A DNA stretch of 64,000 bases from Thermohalobaculum sp039513195 (GCA_039513195.1 JBCCRM010000025.1:4259-68258); one strand, 5' to 3'; positions 26,958 to 35,876 are shown, counted from the first letter of the stretch. A program made the numbers and translations. The notes: generated by a model from the sequence alone, not told the origin.

Positions 26958-26991
26958 GTATGCACAAACTATGCACAAAGCATATGCATAC
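26958..26991. repeat. Short TATGCA-type repeat cluster
   Basis: Two 11-base-phased copies of TATGCACAAA (26959-26968, 26970-26979) are followed by GCATATGC and GCATAC. The motif shares TATGCA/TGCATA half-sites with the operator at 23077-23092. It lies between the uronate dehydrogenase pseudogene and a convergent gene, perhaps a leftover operator. Confidence 0.4.
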
Positions 26992-27099
26992 GGTTTTTGT
27001 CGGGAATTGGGTTTCGACGGCTGACAGGTCGATCAATCTCTGCCACCCGGGCCGTGCCGGACCTGTCCAGAGGGGCGTGCACTGAGCGACCCGCAAGGC

Positions 27100-27654
27100 T
27101 CAGGCCCGAGCCTTCCATTTGATCGAGCAGCCCATGGAAGGCGTTTGGTCTGCCGGTCCATGCCCGGTTTCTGCCACCTGCTGCATGGCAAGGAACAGAT
27201 CGCGGCGTAGGTCCGAGGGACCGGGTCGAGCGGTCGAGGCGTCGAGACGGCCGCGATACTGCAACCCGCCCGCGGCGTCGAAGCCGAAGAAGTCCGGCGT
27301 GCAGACGGCGTCGTAAGCGCGGGCGACCGCCTGGCTCTCGTCGCGCAGATACGGGAACGGGAAGCCCGCAGAGGCGGCCTGGGCTGTCATCCCCTCTATC
27401 CCGTCGCTGGGATGCGTGGTGGCGTCATTGGCGCAGATGCCGGCTACGCCGATGCCGAGAGCTTGGAGGTCCGCTGCGTCGCGGGTGAGTTTGTCCTGGA
27501 TCGCCTGCACATAGGGACAGTGGTTACAGATGAACATGATCAGCGCGCCCTTCGGCCCGGCGATGTCGGCGAGGCTGTAGGTCTTGCCGTCGGTCGCGGG
27601 CAGGGTGAAGTCGGGCGCCTGCCAACCGAACTCGCAGATCGGTGATTGGGCCAT
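27100..27654 (-). CDS. Thioredoxin-fold (AhpC/TSA-like) protein
   Basis: A 184-residue thioredoxin-like protein. FGWQAPDFTLPATDGKTYSLADIAGPKGALIMFICNHCPYV is the peroxiredoxin/TlpA-like N-terminus with a CNHC redox pair. AYDAVCTPDFFGFDA follows. The C-terminal MGCSIKWK motif is characteristic of this cytoplasmic thioredoxin family. There is no signal peptide, so it probably acts in the cytoplasm as a thiol reductase or peroxidase-like protein. It lies 14 bases downstream of rpe on the same strand. Confidence 0.85.
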   Translation of the reverse strand: MAQSPICEFGWQAPDFTLPATDGKTYSLADIAGPKGALIMFICNHCPYVQAIQDKLTRDAADLQALGIGVAGICANDATTHPSDGIEGMTAQAASAGFPFPYLRDESQAVARAYDAVCTPDFFGFDAAGGLQYRGRLDASTARPGPSDLRRDLFLAMQQVAETGHGPADQTPSMGCSIKWKARA

Positions 27655-27668
27655 CGGTCTCCTCCGTC

Positions 27669-28367
27669 TCAGGCGGCAGGGCGGGCTGCGGTCGCCGCCT
27701 CGCGAATTGCGCGGATATTGGTGTCGTAGATCTCCGGCCGCTCGACCGAGCCGCCGCGGAATACAGCCGAGCCCGCCACGAGGACATCTGCCCCGGCCTG
27801 TGACACCAGGGGCGCGGTTGCAGGGTCGATGCCGCCATCGACCTCGATATGAATTGGGCGCTCGCCGATCAGGGTGCGGAGCGCGCGGATCTTGTCGAGC
27901 ATGCCGGGCAGGAATTCTTGGCCGCCAAAGCCGGGATTGATGGTCATCACTAGCACCAGGTCGATGTCGTCGAGGATATGCTCGATGGTCGCTATGGGGG
28001 TGGTCACGTTCAGCGCGACGCCGGCCTTGGCGCCGAGGCTGCGGATCGTTTGCAGCGAGCGGTGGAGATGGGGCCCGGCCTCCGCGTGCACGGTGATCAT
28101 GTCGGCGCCCGCATCGGCAAACGCCGCAAGATAGGGATCCGCCGGGGCGATCATCAGATGGACATCCATGAAGGTGGTTACATGCGGGCGGATTGCCGCT
28201 GCAACGCCGGGGCCGATGGTGATGTTGGGCACGAAATGGCCGTCCATCGGGTCGACATGGATCCAGTCGGCGCCCGCCGCCTCCACCGCGCGGATCTCTG
28301 CCGCGAGATTGGCGAAGTCGGCGGAGAGGATCGACGGGGCGATCTTGATGCGGCGGTCGAAGCTCAT
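27669..28367 (-). CDS. rpe: Ribulose-phosphate 3-epimerase
   Basis: Interconverts ribulose-5-phosphate and xylulose-5-phosphate in the pentose phosphate and Calvin routes. 232 residues from the ATG at 28367; an upstream frame to 28454 lacks homology. The TIM-barrel motifs are all present: IAPSILSADFANLAAE, WIHVDPMDGHFVPN (metal and catalytic Asp), DVHLMIAPADPYL, LVMTINPGFGGQEFLP and IEVDGGID. The thioredoxin-like gene follows. Confidence 0.95.
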   Translation of the reverse strand: MSFDRRIKIAPSILSADFANLAAEIRAVEAAGADWIHVDPMDGHFVPNITIGPGVAAAIRPHVTTFMDVHLMIAPADPYLAAFADAGADMITVHAEAGPHLHRSLQTIRSLGAKAGVALNVTTPIATIEHILDDIDLVLVMTINPGFGGQEFLPGMLDKIRALRTLIGERPIHIEVDGGIDPATAPLVSQAGADVLVAGSAVFRGGSVERPEIYDTNIRAIREAATAARPAA

Positions 28368-28612
28368 GGCGCGTCCCTGATGGCCGTTGCGTGCTGTCTC
28401 CGTCGTCGGGCCGTTGAGGTCAAGGGGGCGTCGCGCTGGCCGCGCAGTCGCCATCTGTGTCCAGGATCAGCCCGGCACCTTGACTGGTCGGGGGATTGGT
28501 CCTGGGAGCGGGAGGCGTTTCCGGCCCGAGGATGGCGCCACAAGCACCGCCCGCTGAGTGGGGCGGGCGCTGCGCGCCGGGAACGAATTTCGACGTCGCG
28601 TGAGGCGGTCGC

Positions 28613-29719
28613 CTAGCGGGCCGGTTCCTCGATGGTCTTCGCCGGTCGCCGGAAGGGGTTGTCGTCCGGTATCTCGAAATCGAGTGGGAGCGCGCCCTTC
28701 GCATGAGCCTCGGCCAGATAGCGGAAGCCGCGCACGGTCATCCGCATCAGATGTTCGCCAGCCTTCAGCGGCGGGTACTTCGCCACCGTCGCAGGGGTGC
28801 GGAACTGCGGCAGCGGCTCGACCACCGCGTGGTAGTCGAGGCCGAAGAAAAGCGGAAAAGAATACCGCTCCCGCCCCGTGTTCACCACTCGGTGCTGGGT
28901 CGATTTGAACCGCCCACCGGACCAGGTCTCGAAGATGTCGCCGATATTGACGATGAAGGTGCCGGGGATCGGCGGCGCCTCGATCCAGTAATCCTCGGCG
29001 TTCATGACCTGCAGCCCCGGCCCGCCCTGCAGCAGGATGGTGAAGCATTCAAAGTCGGAATGGGCGTCGATGCCGACCCGATCTTTGTCCGCCGGCAGGT
29101 CGTTCGGGATGTAGCGGAGCATGCGCAGTTGCGATGTCGGGCAGGTGATATGGCGGCGGAGATCGGCGGGATCGACGCCGAGTTCGAAGGCCAGCGTGTC
29201 CATCATCCGAAGCCCGAGGGCGAAGACCGCATCGTAATAGCCGCTGACCGTGTCGCGCCAGCCCGGCAGGTCGGGCCAGACATTCGGCCCGGTCATCCGC
29301 CATTGCGCCAGGTGGTCCGGGTGATCGGCCGGCGCCTCGTAGGAGAGGTCGAAGGCATCGTTGAAATTGATGCGTTTCGGGAAGTCGGCGCCGTTCTCCT
29401 CGAACGGGACGAAGCCACGGTGATTGGTCGTGAAGCCGCACCAGTAGCGCATCTTTTCGGCGCGGGGTAGCTCGTGGAACTGCTTCGAGGCGGCGAAGAC
29501 CGCGTCGATCAACGTCTGCGGCACGCCGTGATTGGTGATATAGAAAAACCCGGAACTGCGCGCCGCCTCACCCAAGGCCGCGGCCACGTGGCGGCGCCCG
29601 TCCTCCGTCCCGTCGGAGAGAGGGCCGAGATCGATCACCGGCAGCGCCGCATCGGCAATGGTTAGGGCGACCTGGTCGTCCGTACCGTCCCGCATTACCG
29701 CCGATTGCTCGCCTTGCAT
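28613..29719 (-). CDS. 2-oxoglutarate/Fe(II)-dependent oxygenase (IPNS-like)
   Basis: A 368-residue oxygenase of the isopenicillin N synthase-like group, which uses iron and usually 2-oxoglutarate. LPVIDLGPLSDG and GFFYITNHGVPQTLIDAVF form the DIOX_N part. The catalytic core has HSDFECFTILLQGGPGLQV (HxD iron ligands), TQHRVVN (third histidine) and RYSFPLFFG (the Arg-x-Ser that holds 2-oxoglutarate). FNDAFDLSYEAPADHP and the NHRGFVPFEEN loop resemble the branch with amino-acid hydroxylases and ethylene-forming enzymes; the substrate cannot be read from sequence. The ATG at 29719 is preferred; 29758 is possible. It is divergent from a sigma-54-driven ABC importer operon. Confidence 0.8.
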   Translation of the reverse strand: MQGEQSAVMRDGTDDQVALTIADAALPVIDLGPLSDGTEDGRRHVAAALGEAARSSGFFYITNHGVPQTLIDAVFAASKQFHELPRAEKMRYWCGFTTNHRGFVPFEENGADFPKRINFNDAFDLSYEAPADHPDHLAQWRMTGPNVWPDLPGWRDTVSGYYDAVFALGLRMMDTLAFELGVDPADLRRHITCPTSQLRMLRYIPNDLPADKDRVGIDAHSDFECFTILLQGGPGLQVMNAEDYWIEAPPIPGTFIVNIGDIFETWSGGRFKSTQHRVVNTGRERYSFPLFFGLDYHAVVEPLPQFRTPATVAKYPPLKAGEHLMRMTVRGFRYLAEAHAKGALPLDFEIPDDNPFRRPAKTIEEPAR

Positions 29720-29889
29720 GGCCGTCCTCCTGTCGATTCGTCTGCCGGAGTGTCGCATGCCTGCGGAGAGCGGCGCCAGTTCTCACCAATTGTAGATAAT
29801 TTGCTCATTATTCGCGGTGGGCTTGCACAAATTGCACGCAATTTTAAGGAGCTCGCGGCAATCGCGCCGGTTTGACAGGCGGCCAGTTA

Positions 29890-29905
29890 TGGCACGCCAC
29901 TTGCT
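29890..29905 (+). promoter_or_regulatory. Sigma-54 (RpoN) promoter
   Basis: TGGCACGCCACTTGCT matches the -24/-12 consensus TGGCACG-N4-TTGCW at every defined position. It lies about 70 bases upstream of the importer operon's first ATG, on its strand. This implies control by RpoN and an enhancer-binding activator, most often NtrC under nitrogen limitation. Confidence 0.85.
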
Positions 29906-29975
29906 TGTCAGCCGACAGAACAACTGCAAAGCGCCCTTCAAAATGGGCCGACAGAGACAGGAAGCTGAGGATCAT

Positions 29976-31079
29976 ATGACCAAGACCGTATCGCCCGGCC
30001 GCAAGGCTCTCTCGACTGTTTCGCGCCGCAGCCTGCTCGGCACCGGTGCTGCCCTGGCGGCGGGGGCCGCCTTGGGCGCGCCGGCGCTGGCCGGCAAACG
30101 GAGCATCAAGATCGGCTCTTACGGCGGCTATTTCGAGAACAGCTTCAAGGAGCATGTCTATCCGGAATTCGCTGCCGCCACCGGCATCGAGATCGAGAGT
30201 GTGACGCAGCCGAACTCCACCGACTGGCTGGTGACCATGCAGCAGGCGGCACAGTCCGGCACTGTGCCCGCGGACCTGTCACTCTATGGCCGGGACACGA
30301 TGATCAAGGCGAGCCGCATCGGCGGGCTGATCGCGCCGGTGGATCTGAGCATGGTGCCGACGGCCTCGAACCTCGACGGGTATTTCCTGTTCGAGGATGG
30401 GACCGGTACCCTGGGCGTCGGAGCTATGTCTTGGTTCTCCTCGATGGTGGTGAACCCCAATGCGGTGGAGACGCCCGCGAGCTGGGCGGATTTCTGGGAT
30501 TCGAGCAAGTTCGAGTCGTCGCTCGGTTTCTCGAAAAACTTCAATGCCAACTTCCTCGATATCGTCGCGGCGACCTTCTTCGACGGGTCCTCGACGCTCG
30601 ACAGCAATGACGGGATCGTGGCCTGTGTCGAGAAGGTGAATGCGCTGAAGCCGAACGTCGCGCTGTGGTGGTCGGCTGAGAGCCAGATGGAACAGGCGAT
30701 GAAGAACGAGGACGTGGTCGGCGGGATGTACTACCACGACGTCGCTTCGATCATGGCGTCGGAGGGCTTCCCCATCGCCTCTGTCTTCCCGAAAGAGGGC
30801 AACCCGCAGGGCTATGGCTCCTGGTGTCTGTCGACGATTTCGGAGAAGACGGCGGAGGCGATGGAGTTCATGACCTTCTCCTCCGAGGCGTCGACCCAGG
30901 CGCTGATGTCGCGCAAGATCGGCACCGCGCCGCTGGTCGATAGGTCGATCACCGATCTAACCGAGGAGGAGTTCGCCGGCGTCTCCGGTACTCCGGCGAT
31001 CCGGCCGAATTACGAGGCGTATTTGGACAACGAGACCTTCATCAAAGACACCTGGGAGAAAATGCTGGCGACGTCCTGA
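29976..31079 (+). CDS. ABC transporter substrate-binding protein (PotD/family 1-like), Tat signal
   Basis: A 367-residue periplasmic binding protein. The N-terminus carries a twin-arginine signal (SRRSLLGTGAALAAGAALG, residues about 16-34), less common than a Sec signal for this class. IKIGSYGGYFENSFKEHVYPEF begins the mature protein, as in polyamine and related PotD-like receptors. KASRIGGLIAPVDLSMVP and QGYGSWCLSTISEKTAEAMEF support that family. The ligand is probably a small cationic or amide nitrogen compound, but it cannot be named. It is first in an operon with an ATPase, two permeases and an isochorismatase-like hydrolase. Confidence 0.85.
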   Translation: MTKTVSPGRKALSTVSRRSLLGTGAALAAGAALGAPALAGKRSIKIGSYGGYFENSFKEHVYPEFAAATGIEIESVTQPNSTDWLVTMQQAAQSGTVPADLSLYGRDTMIKASRIGGLIAPVDLSMVPTASNLDGYFLFEDGTGTLGVGAMSWFSSMVVNPNAVETPASWADFWDSSKFESSLGFSKNFNANFLDIVAATFFDGSSTLDSNDGIVACVEKVNALKPNVALWWSAESQMEQAMKNEDVVGGMYYHDVASIMASEGFPIASVFPKEGNPQGYGSWCLSTISEKTAEAMEFMTFSSEASTQALMSRKIGTAPLVDRSITDLTEEEFAGVSGTPAIRPNYEAYLDNETFIKDTWEKMLATS

Positions 31080-31089
31080 GGCGGGCCTC

Positions 31090-32154
31090 ATGGCGGATCT
31101 GCGCCTGAACGGTGTGGGCAAGACCTTTGCTGGCGGGGTGGTGGCGGTCGAGGAGGTGTCCCTCGACTTCCCCGCCGGCAAACTGACGGCGCTGCTCGGC
31201 CCGTCGGGCTGCGGCAAGACCACGCTGTTGCGCATGATCGCGGGGCTGGAGGCGCCGAGCCGGGGGCGGATCACGCTGGGCGCGGCGGATATCACCGAAC
31301 GACCCGCCCATGCCCGCGGCTTCGGCATGGTATTCCAGTCTTTCGCGCTGTTCCCGCATCTGAGCGTGGCAGAGAACATCGCTTACTCGCTGGCAATCGC
31401 TGGGGTCGGGCGGCCGGAACGGCGCGCCAAGGCCGAGGCGCTTTTGGAGCTGGTGCAACTGCCCAGCATGGGAGATCGCCGTATTGGCGCCCTGTCCGGC
31501 GGGCAGCGGCAGCGGGTGGCGATTGCCCGCGCGCTGGCGCAGGAGCCGTCGGTCTTCCTCTTGGACGAGCCGATGTCGGCCCTGGACGCCAAGTTGCGGG
31601 AGGAGATGCAGGTGGAGCTTCGGCTTTTGCAGCAGAAGCTCGGCATCACCACGATCGTCGTCACCCATGACCAGCGGGAGGCGATGACCATGGCCGACCG
31701 TATCGTCGTGATGTCGGAGGGGCGGGTCGAGCAGGCCGGTCCGCCGACCGAGATCTATGCGCGCCCCGCGACCGAGTTCGTGGCGTCCTTTATCGGGAAG
31801 GCCAATTTCCTGAAAGGCACGGTGCGCGACGGGATGGTCGATCTGGGTTGCGCAGCGCTGGCCATCGAGCCGCCGGCGCCCTTTGTCGATGGCGCCGAGG
31901 TGACCATCGCCTGTCGGCCCGAGGCGACGCGCCTGGTGGCGGAGGCGGGGGCGAACCAGATCCCCGGCACGGTGACCTTTGTGCGGGATGTCGGCCCGAC
32001 ACGGGAGATTTTCGTGGACGCCGCCGGCACCCGCCTGACCTGCGTGATGGCGAGCACTGAGGAGAGCCGCATCACCGCCGGCGATGCGGTGCGGGTGGCC
32101 ATGCCGCCCGACGCGATCCGCGCCTATCCCCGCATTCCGAGGCCGCTCGGGTGA
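31090..32154 (+). CDS. ABC transporter ATPase (PotA-like)
   Basis: A 354-residue importer ATPase. Walker A is GPSGCGKTTLLRMIAGLE, the Q-loop is GMVFQSFALFPHLSV, the signature is LSGGQRQRVAIARALAQ and Walker B is VFLLDEPMSALDAKLRE. A C-terminal TOBE regulatory region follows (about residues 240-350; VTIACRPEATRL). This is the polyamine/iron/sugar CUT1-type layout. It ends in GTGA, overlapping the first permease gene. Confidence 0.92.
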   Translation: MADLRLNGVGKTFAGGVVAVEEVSLDFPAGKLTALLGPSGCGKTTLLRMIAGLEAPSRGRITLGAADITERPAHARGFGMVFQSFALFPHLSVAENIAYSLAIAGVGRPERRAKAEALLELVQLPSMGDRRIGALSGGQRQRVAIARALAQEPSVFLLDEPMSALDAKLREEMQVELRLLQQKLGITTIVVTHDQREAMTMADRIVVMSEGRVEQAGPPTEIYARPATEFVASFIGKANFLKGTVRDGMVDLGCAALAIEPPAPFVDGAEVTIACRPEATRLVAEAGANQIPGTVTFVRDVGPTREIFVDAAGTRLTCVMASTEESRITAGDAVRVAMPPDAIRAYPRIPRPLG

Positions 32155-33131
32155 GGGATCAGGCCGCCCCTGCCATCGAGGCGCCCGCAGCCCCGGCCCT
32201 GCCCAGGGTCGATGCCGGGCGGCTCTGGCGCGGGGCGCTCTGGGCCCTGATCGGGTTGGTCGGCGTGGTCCCCTTCATCCTGGTCATCGCCATCAGCTTT
32301 GGCGAGAAGATCGAGGGCGCTGCCTGGGTCTGGGGCTTCGACACCGCGAATTACAGCCGGTTCTTCGTGGGCATCGGCTGGCCGGACGAGATCTCGTTCC
32401 TGTTCAGCCAAAAGCTGTTCTTCTCTCTCTACTACGCTGCCATCGCCGCGGTGCTGGCGGTGATCCTGGCTTTCCCCTTCACCTATCTGATGACCCGGCA
32501 GAAACGGCGGACGCAGGCGGTTTGGCTGGTGTTCCTGCTTGCCTCTCTGTCACTGTCCGAGGTGTTCGTGGTGATGGGCTGGGATGTGCTGCTGTCGAAC
32601 CGGTCCGGCCTGCCAATGGTGTTCCGCGAGACCGGTATCACCGCCTGGCTGAAGGAGGCGGGCTATTTCGACACGCTGCGGGAATGGGGGCTGGCCAATC
32701 CGCGGGATGTGAAGTTCAAGACCAGCGCCTTCGCGACCATTCTAACGCTGACCTATCTGGTTTGGCCCTATGCGGTGATCCTTCTCTATCCTGCGCTGAG
32801 CCGGCTGGACACTGCGATGTTGGAGGCGGCGCGCACCATGGGTGCCCGGCCGCTGGTGGTGGTCCGCACGGTGGTTTTGCCGGCGATGCGGATCCCGCTG
32901 ATCGGGGCGACGCTGTTGCTGTTCGTGTTCCTCCTCGGCGCCTATGTGACCATCACGGTCTTTGCCGCCCCCGCGCAGCACACGCTGACCCTGTCGATCT
33001 ATGACGCGATCCGGGGGCAGACGCTGAATGCGCCCTTTGGCGCGGCGCAGGCGGTGGTGCTGCTGGGGACTGCGGGGCTGCTGCTGGGGGCGAGTGCGCT
33101 GCTGGCCAGATGGGCGGAGCGGCGGGCATGA
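32151..33131 (+). CDS. ABC transporter permease (PotB-like)
   Basis: A 326-residue inner-membrane permease with six hydrophobic segments. LDTAMLEAARTMGARPLVVVRTVVLPAMRIPLIG is the EAA loop that docks the ATPase. An N-terminal Ala/Pro-rich stretch (residues 3-22) precedes the first helix. The start is GTG at 32151, within the stop of the ATPase gene, and the next permease starts in the ATGA at its end. Confidence 0.92.
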   Translation: MRDQAAPAIEAPAAPALPRVDAGRLWRGALWALIGLVGVVPFILVIAISFGEKIEGAAWVWGFDTANYSRFFVGIGWPDEISFLFSQKLFFSLYYAAIAAVLAVILAFPFTYLMTRQKRRTQAVWLVFLLASLSLSEVFVVMGWDVLLSNRSGLPMVFRETGITAWLKEAGYFDTLREWGLANPRDVKFKTSAFATILTLTYLVWPYAVILLYPALSRLDTAMLEAARTMGARPLVVVRTVVLPAMRIPLIGATLLLFVFLLGAYVTITVFAAPAQHTLTLSIYDAIRGQTLNAPFGAAQAVVLLGTAGLLLGASALLARWAERRA

Positions 33132-33928
33132 GCGTCGCCGGGCGCCTCTATATGGGCTGGTGTGCGCTGTTCCTTGCCATGCCGATCCTGGTGGTCTGCG
33201 GCGCGGCCCTGAATGGCGGACGGACCATGCTATTCCCGCCGAAGGACCCGACCCTGCAGCGCTTCGTCGAGTTTTTCGTGACCGAGGAGGTGTGGGTCCG
33301 CAGCCTGCAGAACTCGATCATCGTGGCGCTTGGCAGTGCGGCGCTGGCCACCCTGATCGCCTGGCCGATTGCCTATGACCTCTGGCGGCGGGACACGCGG
33401 GCGTCGCGGATGCTGGCGAGCCTCGCATCGATGCCCTTCGTCTTGCCGCCCATCGTCTTCGGCGTCGGGCTGGGGTTTCTCTGGGCCTTCGGCGGGGTGC
33501 TCGGCAGTCTATGGATCGGGGTGCTGAGCCATGCGGCGCTGTTCACCGCGCTGCCGATCGTCACCATCTCCATCGGGCTGCAATCGATCGACAGAGCGCA
33601 TCTGGATGCTGCTGCCACGATGGGCGCGACCGAGGCTGTGACCTTTCGCACGGTGATCCTTCCCCAGACGATCCCCTACACGCTGTCGGGCTTCTTCTTC
33701 GCCCTGGTGCTGAGCTTTAACGAGTTCATCGTGATGTTCTTCGTTTCATCGTCGGCCTATGCGACGGTGACGCTGCAGATCTTCAACTCGCTGCGGAACG
33801 GGTTCACGCCGACCATGGCGGTGGGGGCGATCACCTTTATCCTGGTCTCGATCCTGGCCTTCGCCGCGATTGCCCGCTTTGGCGATCTGCCGCGGTTGAT
33901 GGGCGCCGATCAGAGCCGAAACGACTGA
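33128..33928 (+). CDS. ABC transporter permease (PotC-like)
   Basis: A 266-residue permease with six hydrophobic segments, the second half of the importer channel. IDRAHLDAAATMGATEAVTFRTVILPQTIPYTLSG is the EAA docking loop, and FNEFIVMFFVSSSAYATVTLQIF is typical of PotC. The ATG at 33128 overlaps the previous stop. The isochorismatase-like gene follows after 14 bases. Confidence 0.92.
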   Translation: MSVAGRLYMGWCALFLAMPILVVCGAALNGGRTMLFPPKDPTLQRFVEFFVTEEVWVRSLQNSIIVALGSAALATLIAWPIAYDLWRRDTRASRMLASLASMPFVLPPIVFGVGLGFLWAFGGVLGSLWIGVLSHAALFTALPIVTISIGLQSIDRAHLDAAATMGATEAVTFRTVILPQTIPYTLSGFFFALVLSFNEFIVMFFVSSSAYATVTLQIFNSLRNGFTPTMAVGAITFILVSILAFAAIARFGDLPRLMGADQSRND

Positions 33929-33942
33929 AGCGGAGGGAAAGC

Positions 33943-34557
33943 ATGGCGGAGCAGCCGATCCTGGTGGGGCGTCCGGCCCTTATCGTGGTGGACATCCAGA
34001 AGGGCGCGTTCCTGGAAGGCGATGGCGGTATCCCGCATATGCCTGGCTATCGCGAGGCGATGCTGCGGGCGCGCCGGCTGATCGATGCGGCCCGGGCCAA
34101 TGGCGTGCCGGTCGTGTTCATTCAGGAAGTGCACCGCCCGGATGGTGTGGATTTCGGCCGGGAGCTGGACGGGTCGGAGACCGAGCATTGCGTCGAGGGG
34201 CGCCCCGGTACCCCCATCGCGGCGGAGGAGATGGATTTCAGGCCCGGCGACTACCACGTGCCGAAACGGCGTTACTCGGCCTTTTATGGTACCGATCTTG
34301 AAATCCTGCTGAAGGGGCTGAAGGCCGACACGCTGGTGCTTGTCGGCGGGCTCACGGATGTCTGCGTGCACTACACCTTCGCCGATGCGCATCAGGGCGA
34401 TTACTACACCCGCTTGGTGACGGATTGCGTGGGCGGATCCTCGGTCGCGGCGCATGAGGCGTCCTTGCGCGCGATGGAGTATCTGCAGACCGGTGCCTGT
34501 CGGAGCGCCGATGAGATCATTGCCGCCTTTGCGGCGCATCGGGCGGAAGCTGCCTAA
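33943..34557 (+). CDS. Isochorismatase-family cysteine hydrolase
   Basis: A 204-residue cytoplasmic hydrolase of the isochorismatase/nicotinamidase fold. The catalytic triad is visible as Asp in LIVVDIQKGAF (about residue 17), Lys in YHVPKRRYSAFYGTDLE and Cys in GGLTDVCVHYTFADAHQ. Relatives include nicotinamidase, ureidoacrylate and carbamoylsarcosine amidohydrolases and biuret hydrolase, which free ammonia from amides. The extended sequence does not match the biuret hydrolase pattern I know. As last gene of an RpoN-driven importer operon it probably deamidates or decarbamoylates the imported compound. Confidence 0.85.
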   Translation: MAEQPILVGRPALIVVDIQKGAFLEGDGGIPHMPGYREAMLRARRLIDAARANGVPVVFIQEVHRPDGVDFGRELDGSETEHCVEGRPGTPIAAEEMDFRPGDYHVPKRRYSAFYGTDLEILLKGLKADTLVLVGGLTDVCVHYTFADAHQGDYYTRLVTDCVGGSSVAAHEASLRAMEYLQTGACRSADEIIAAFAAHRAEAA

Positions 34558-34670
34558 GGCAGATCGTGGTTGCTTCTGGCCGGGTTGAACCAGACCCGCC
34601 CTCGTCAGGAGCCGGTTGTGTGGATCTCGGGTCGGTAGCCATCTCTGAGGTGACGGGCGACAGGTCTTTG

Positions 34671-34745
34671 TCCGGTGCATCAGCACCGGATCGCACCCGC
34701 CCGCCCCACGGCGGGTACGACCTCGTCGCGACCCGCCCGGTCGAG
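34671..34745 (+). repeat. GC-rich hairpin repeat, copy 1
   Basis: A roughly 75-base sequence starting with the perfect hairpin CCGGTGC-ATCA-GCACCGG (34672-34689). It continues through ATCGCACCCGCCCGCCCCAC and a second GC hairpin. A similar sequence in the same orientation lies at 38117-38190, inside the guanidine operon. The rest of 34558-34906 holds nothing recognisable; the hairpin could end the importer operon transcript. Confidence 0.65.
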
Positions 34746-34906
34746 CGCGATCCTGTGACCGTTATCGTAGCTCGAGCGCCGGACCTCCGATGCAGGGGTC
34801 GTCTCTCCGAGTTCCAGCGCCGCCGAGGTGTGGAGCGTTGGCGTGCGAAGTCGTCCCATTTCGACCGACAGCCGATGCGCCCCGGACCCTCCGTGCGGGC
34901 TGTCTC

Positions 34907-35695
34907 TCAGGCCGCGCCCCAGCGGGTAAGATACTCGGCGATGATGGCCTGCATCCGATCGGGCCCGAAACTGGGGTCGTGGCCGCCGTGGACAACGCGG
35001 ACGGGCAGGGCGCGGAGGATCTTCAGCGTCTCAACATAGTCGGGCACGCTGCACCCCTCGCCCTGATAGATCAGCGGGCCGTCATAGATGGCATCCCCCG
35101 CAAAGAGCTCCCCCACCGCGGCGTCCCAAAGACCGATCTGCCCCGGCGAGTGGCCGGGCAGGTGCAGCACCTCGAACGCCCGGTCGCCCAGCTCCACACG
35201 GTCGCCATGGGAGAGGAGACCTGTGGCGGGAGCGCCCACCAGCCCATAATCAGCCGGGTCGTAGTCCGGCTCGGGCAGCGCCGAGATCATCACCGGGTCC
35301 AGCGGCGGGTAGCCGGCATCCAGGAACATCTGCCGTGCGGACTCTGACACCTCCTCCGCGAGCAGGGTGTTCATGCCGGAAGGTGCGGCCAGCTCCTCCG
35401 CCTCGACCGGGTGGACCAGCCGTTCCGCGAATTCATGGGCGCCGCCCATATGGTCTATATGAGTGTGGGTCAGCACGCAGGTCAGCGGCTTCGATGGGTC
35501 GCTGCGCAGCCCCTCGACAAAAGGCTTCAGCGGCGCAATTCCCATCCCGGCATCGATCACGATGTCCCGCTCCGCCCCCTCCACCAGGAACATGTTGGCC
35601 TGTAGCAGGAGGTGCACATGCGGCTCCCGGATCAGGGTCACGCTGGGGGAGAGGCGTTCGGCCTCGAACCACGGATCGGCGACGGGCATGGACAT
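34907..35695 (-). CDS. MBL-fold metallo-hydrolase
   Basis: A 262-residue metallo-beta-lactamase-fold hydrolase. MFLVEGAERDIVIDAGMGIAPLKPF leads to the zinc motif LTHTHIDHMGGAHEF (HxHxDH, about residue 78). HLPGHSPGQIGLWD, AGDAIYDGPLIY and VVHGGHDPSFG supply later ligands. No signal peptide is seen. The substrate is unknown; relatives hydrolyse thioesters, lactones or sulfur compounds. It stands alone, convergent with the importer operon and divergent from the guanidine operon. Confidence 0.85.
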   Translation of the reverse strand: MSMPVADPWFEAERLSPSVTLIREPHVHLLLQANMFLVEGAERDIVIDAGMGIAPLKPFVEGLRSDPSKPLTCVLTHTHIDHMGGAHEFAERLVHPVEAEELAAPSGMNTLLAEEVSESARQMFLDAGYPPLDPVMISALPEPDYDPADYGLVGAPATGLLSHGDRVELGDRAFEVLHLPGHSPGQIGLWDAAVGELFAGDAIYDGPLIYQGEGCSVPDYVETLKILRALPVRVVHGGHDPSFGPDRMQAIIAEYLTRWGAA

Positions 35696-35876
35696 ACAAA
35701 GCTCCTTTTGCCGGCAAGCCTAGCTGAACGGGCCGGTCTTGCCATCGCGCGATCGCCGAATCCACTGCCCGCCAGGCGAGCGGTTCGCGGCCACCTGCCC
35801 GCGATTTGTGCAGAAACCGGGCGGTGCCCCTGCCGCCCAGGCCATGAGGCAAGGGGCTTAGCCTTCGCCTGCTCTT

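Noticed and set aside
33943..34557. Biuret hydrolase call for the isochorismatase-family protein
   Set aside because: The catalytic triad is shared by the whole superfamily and the flanking sequence does not match the biuret hydrolase pattern.
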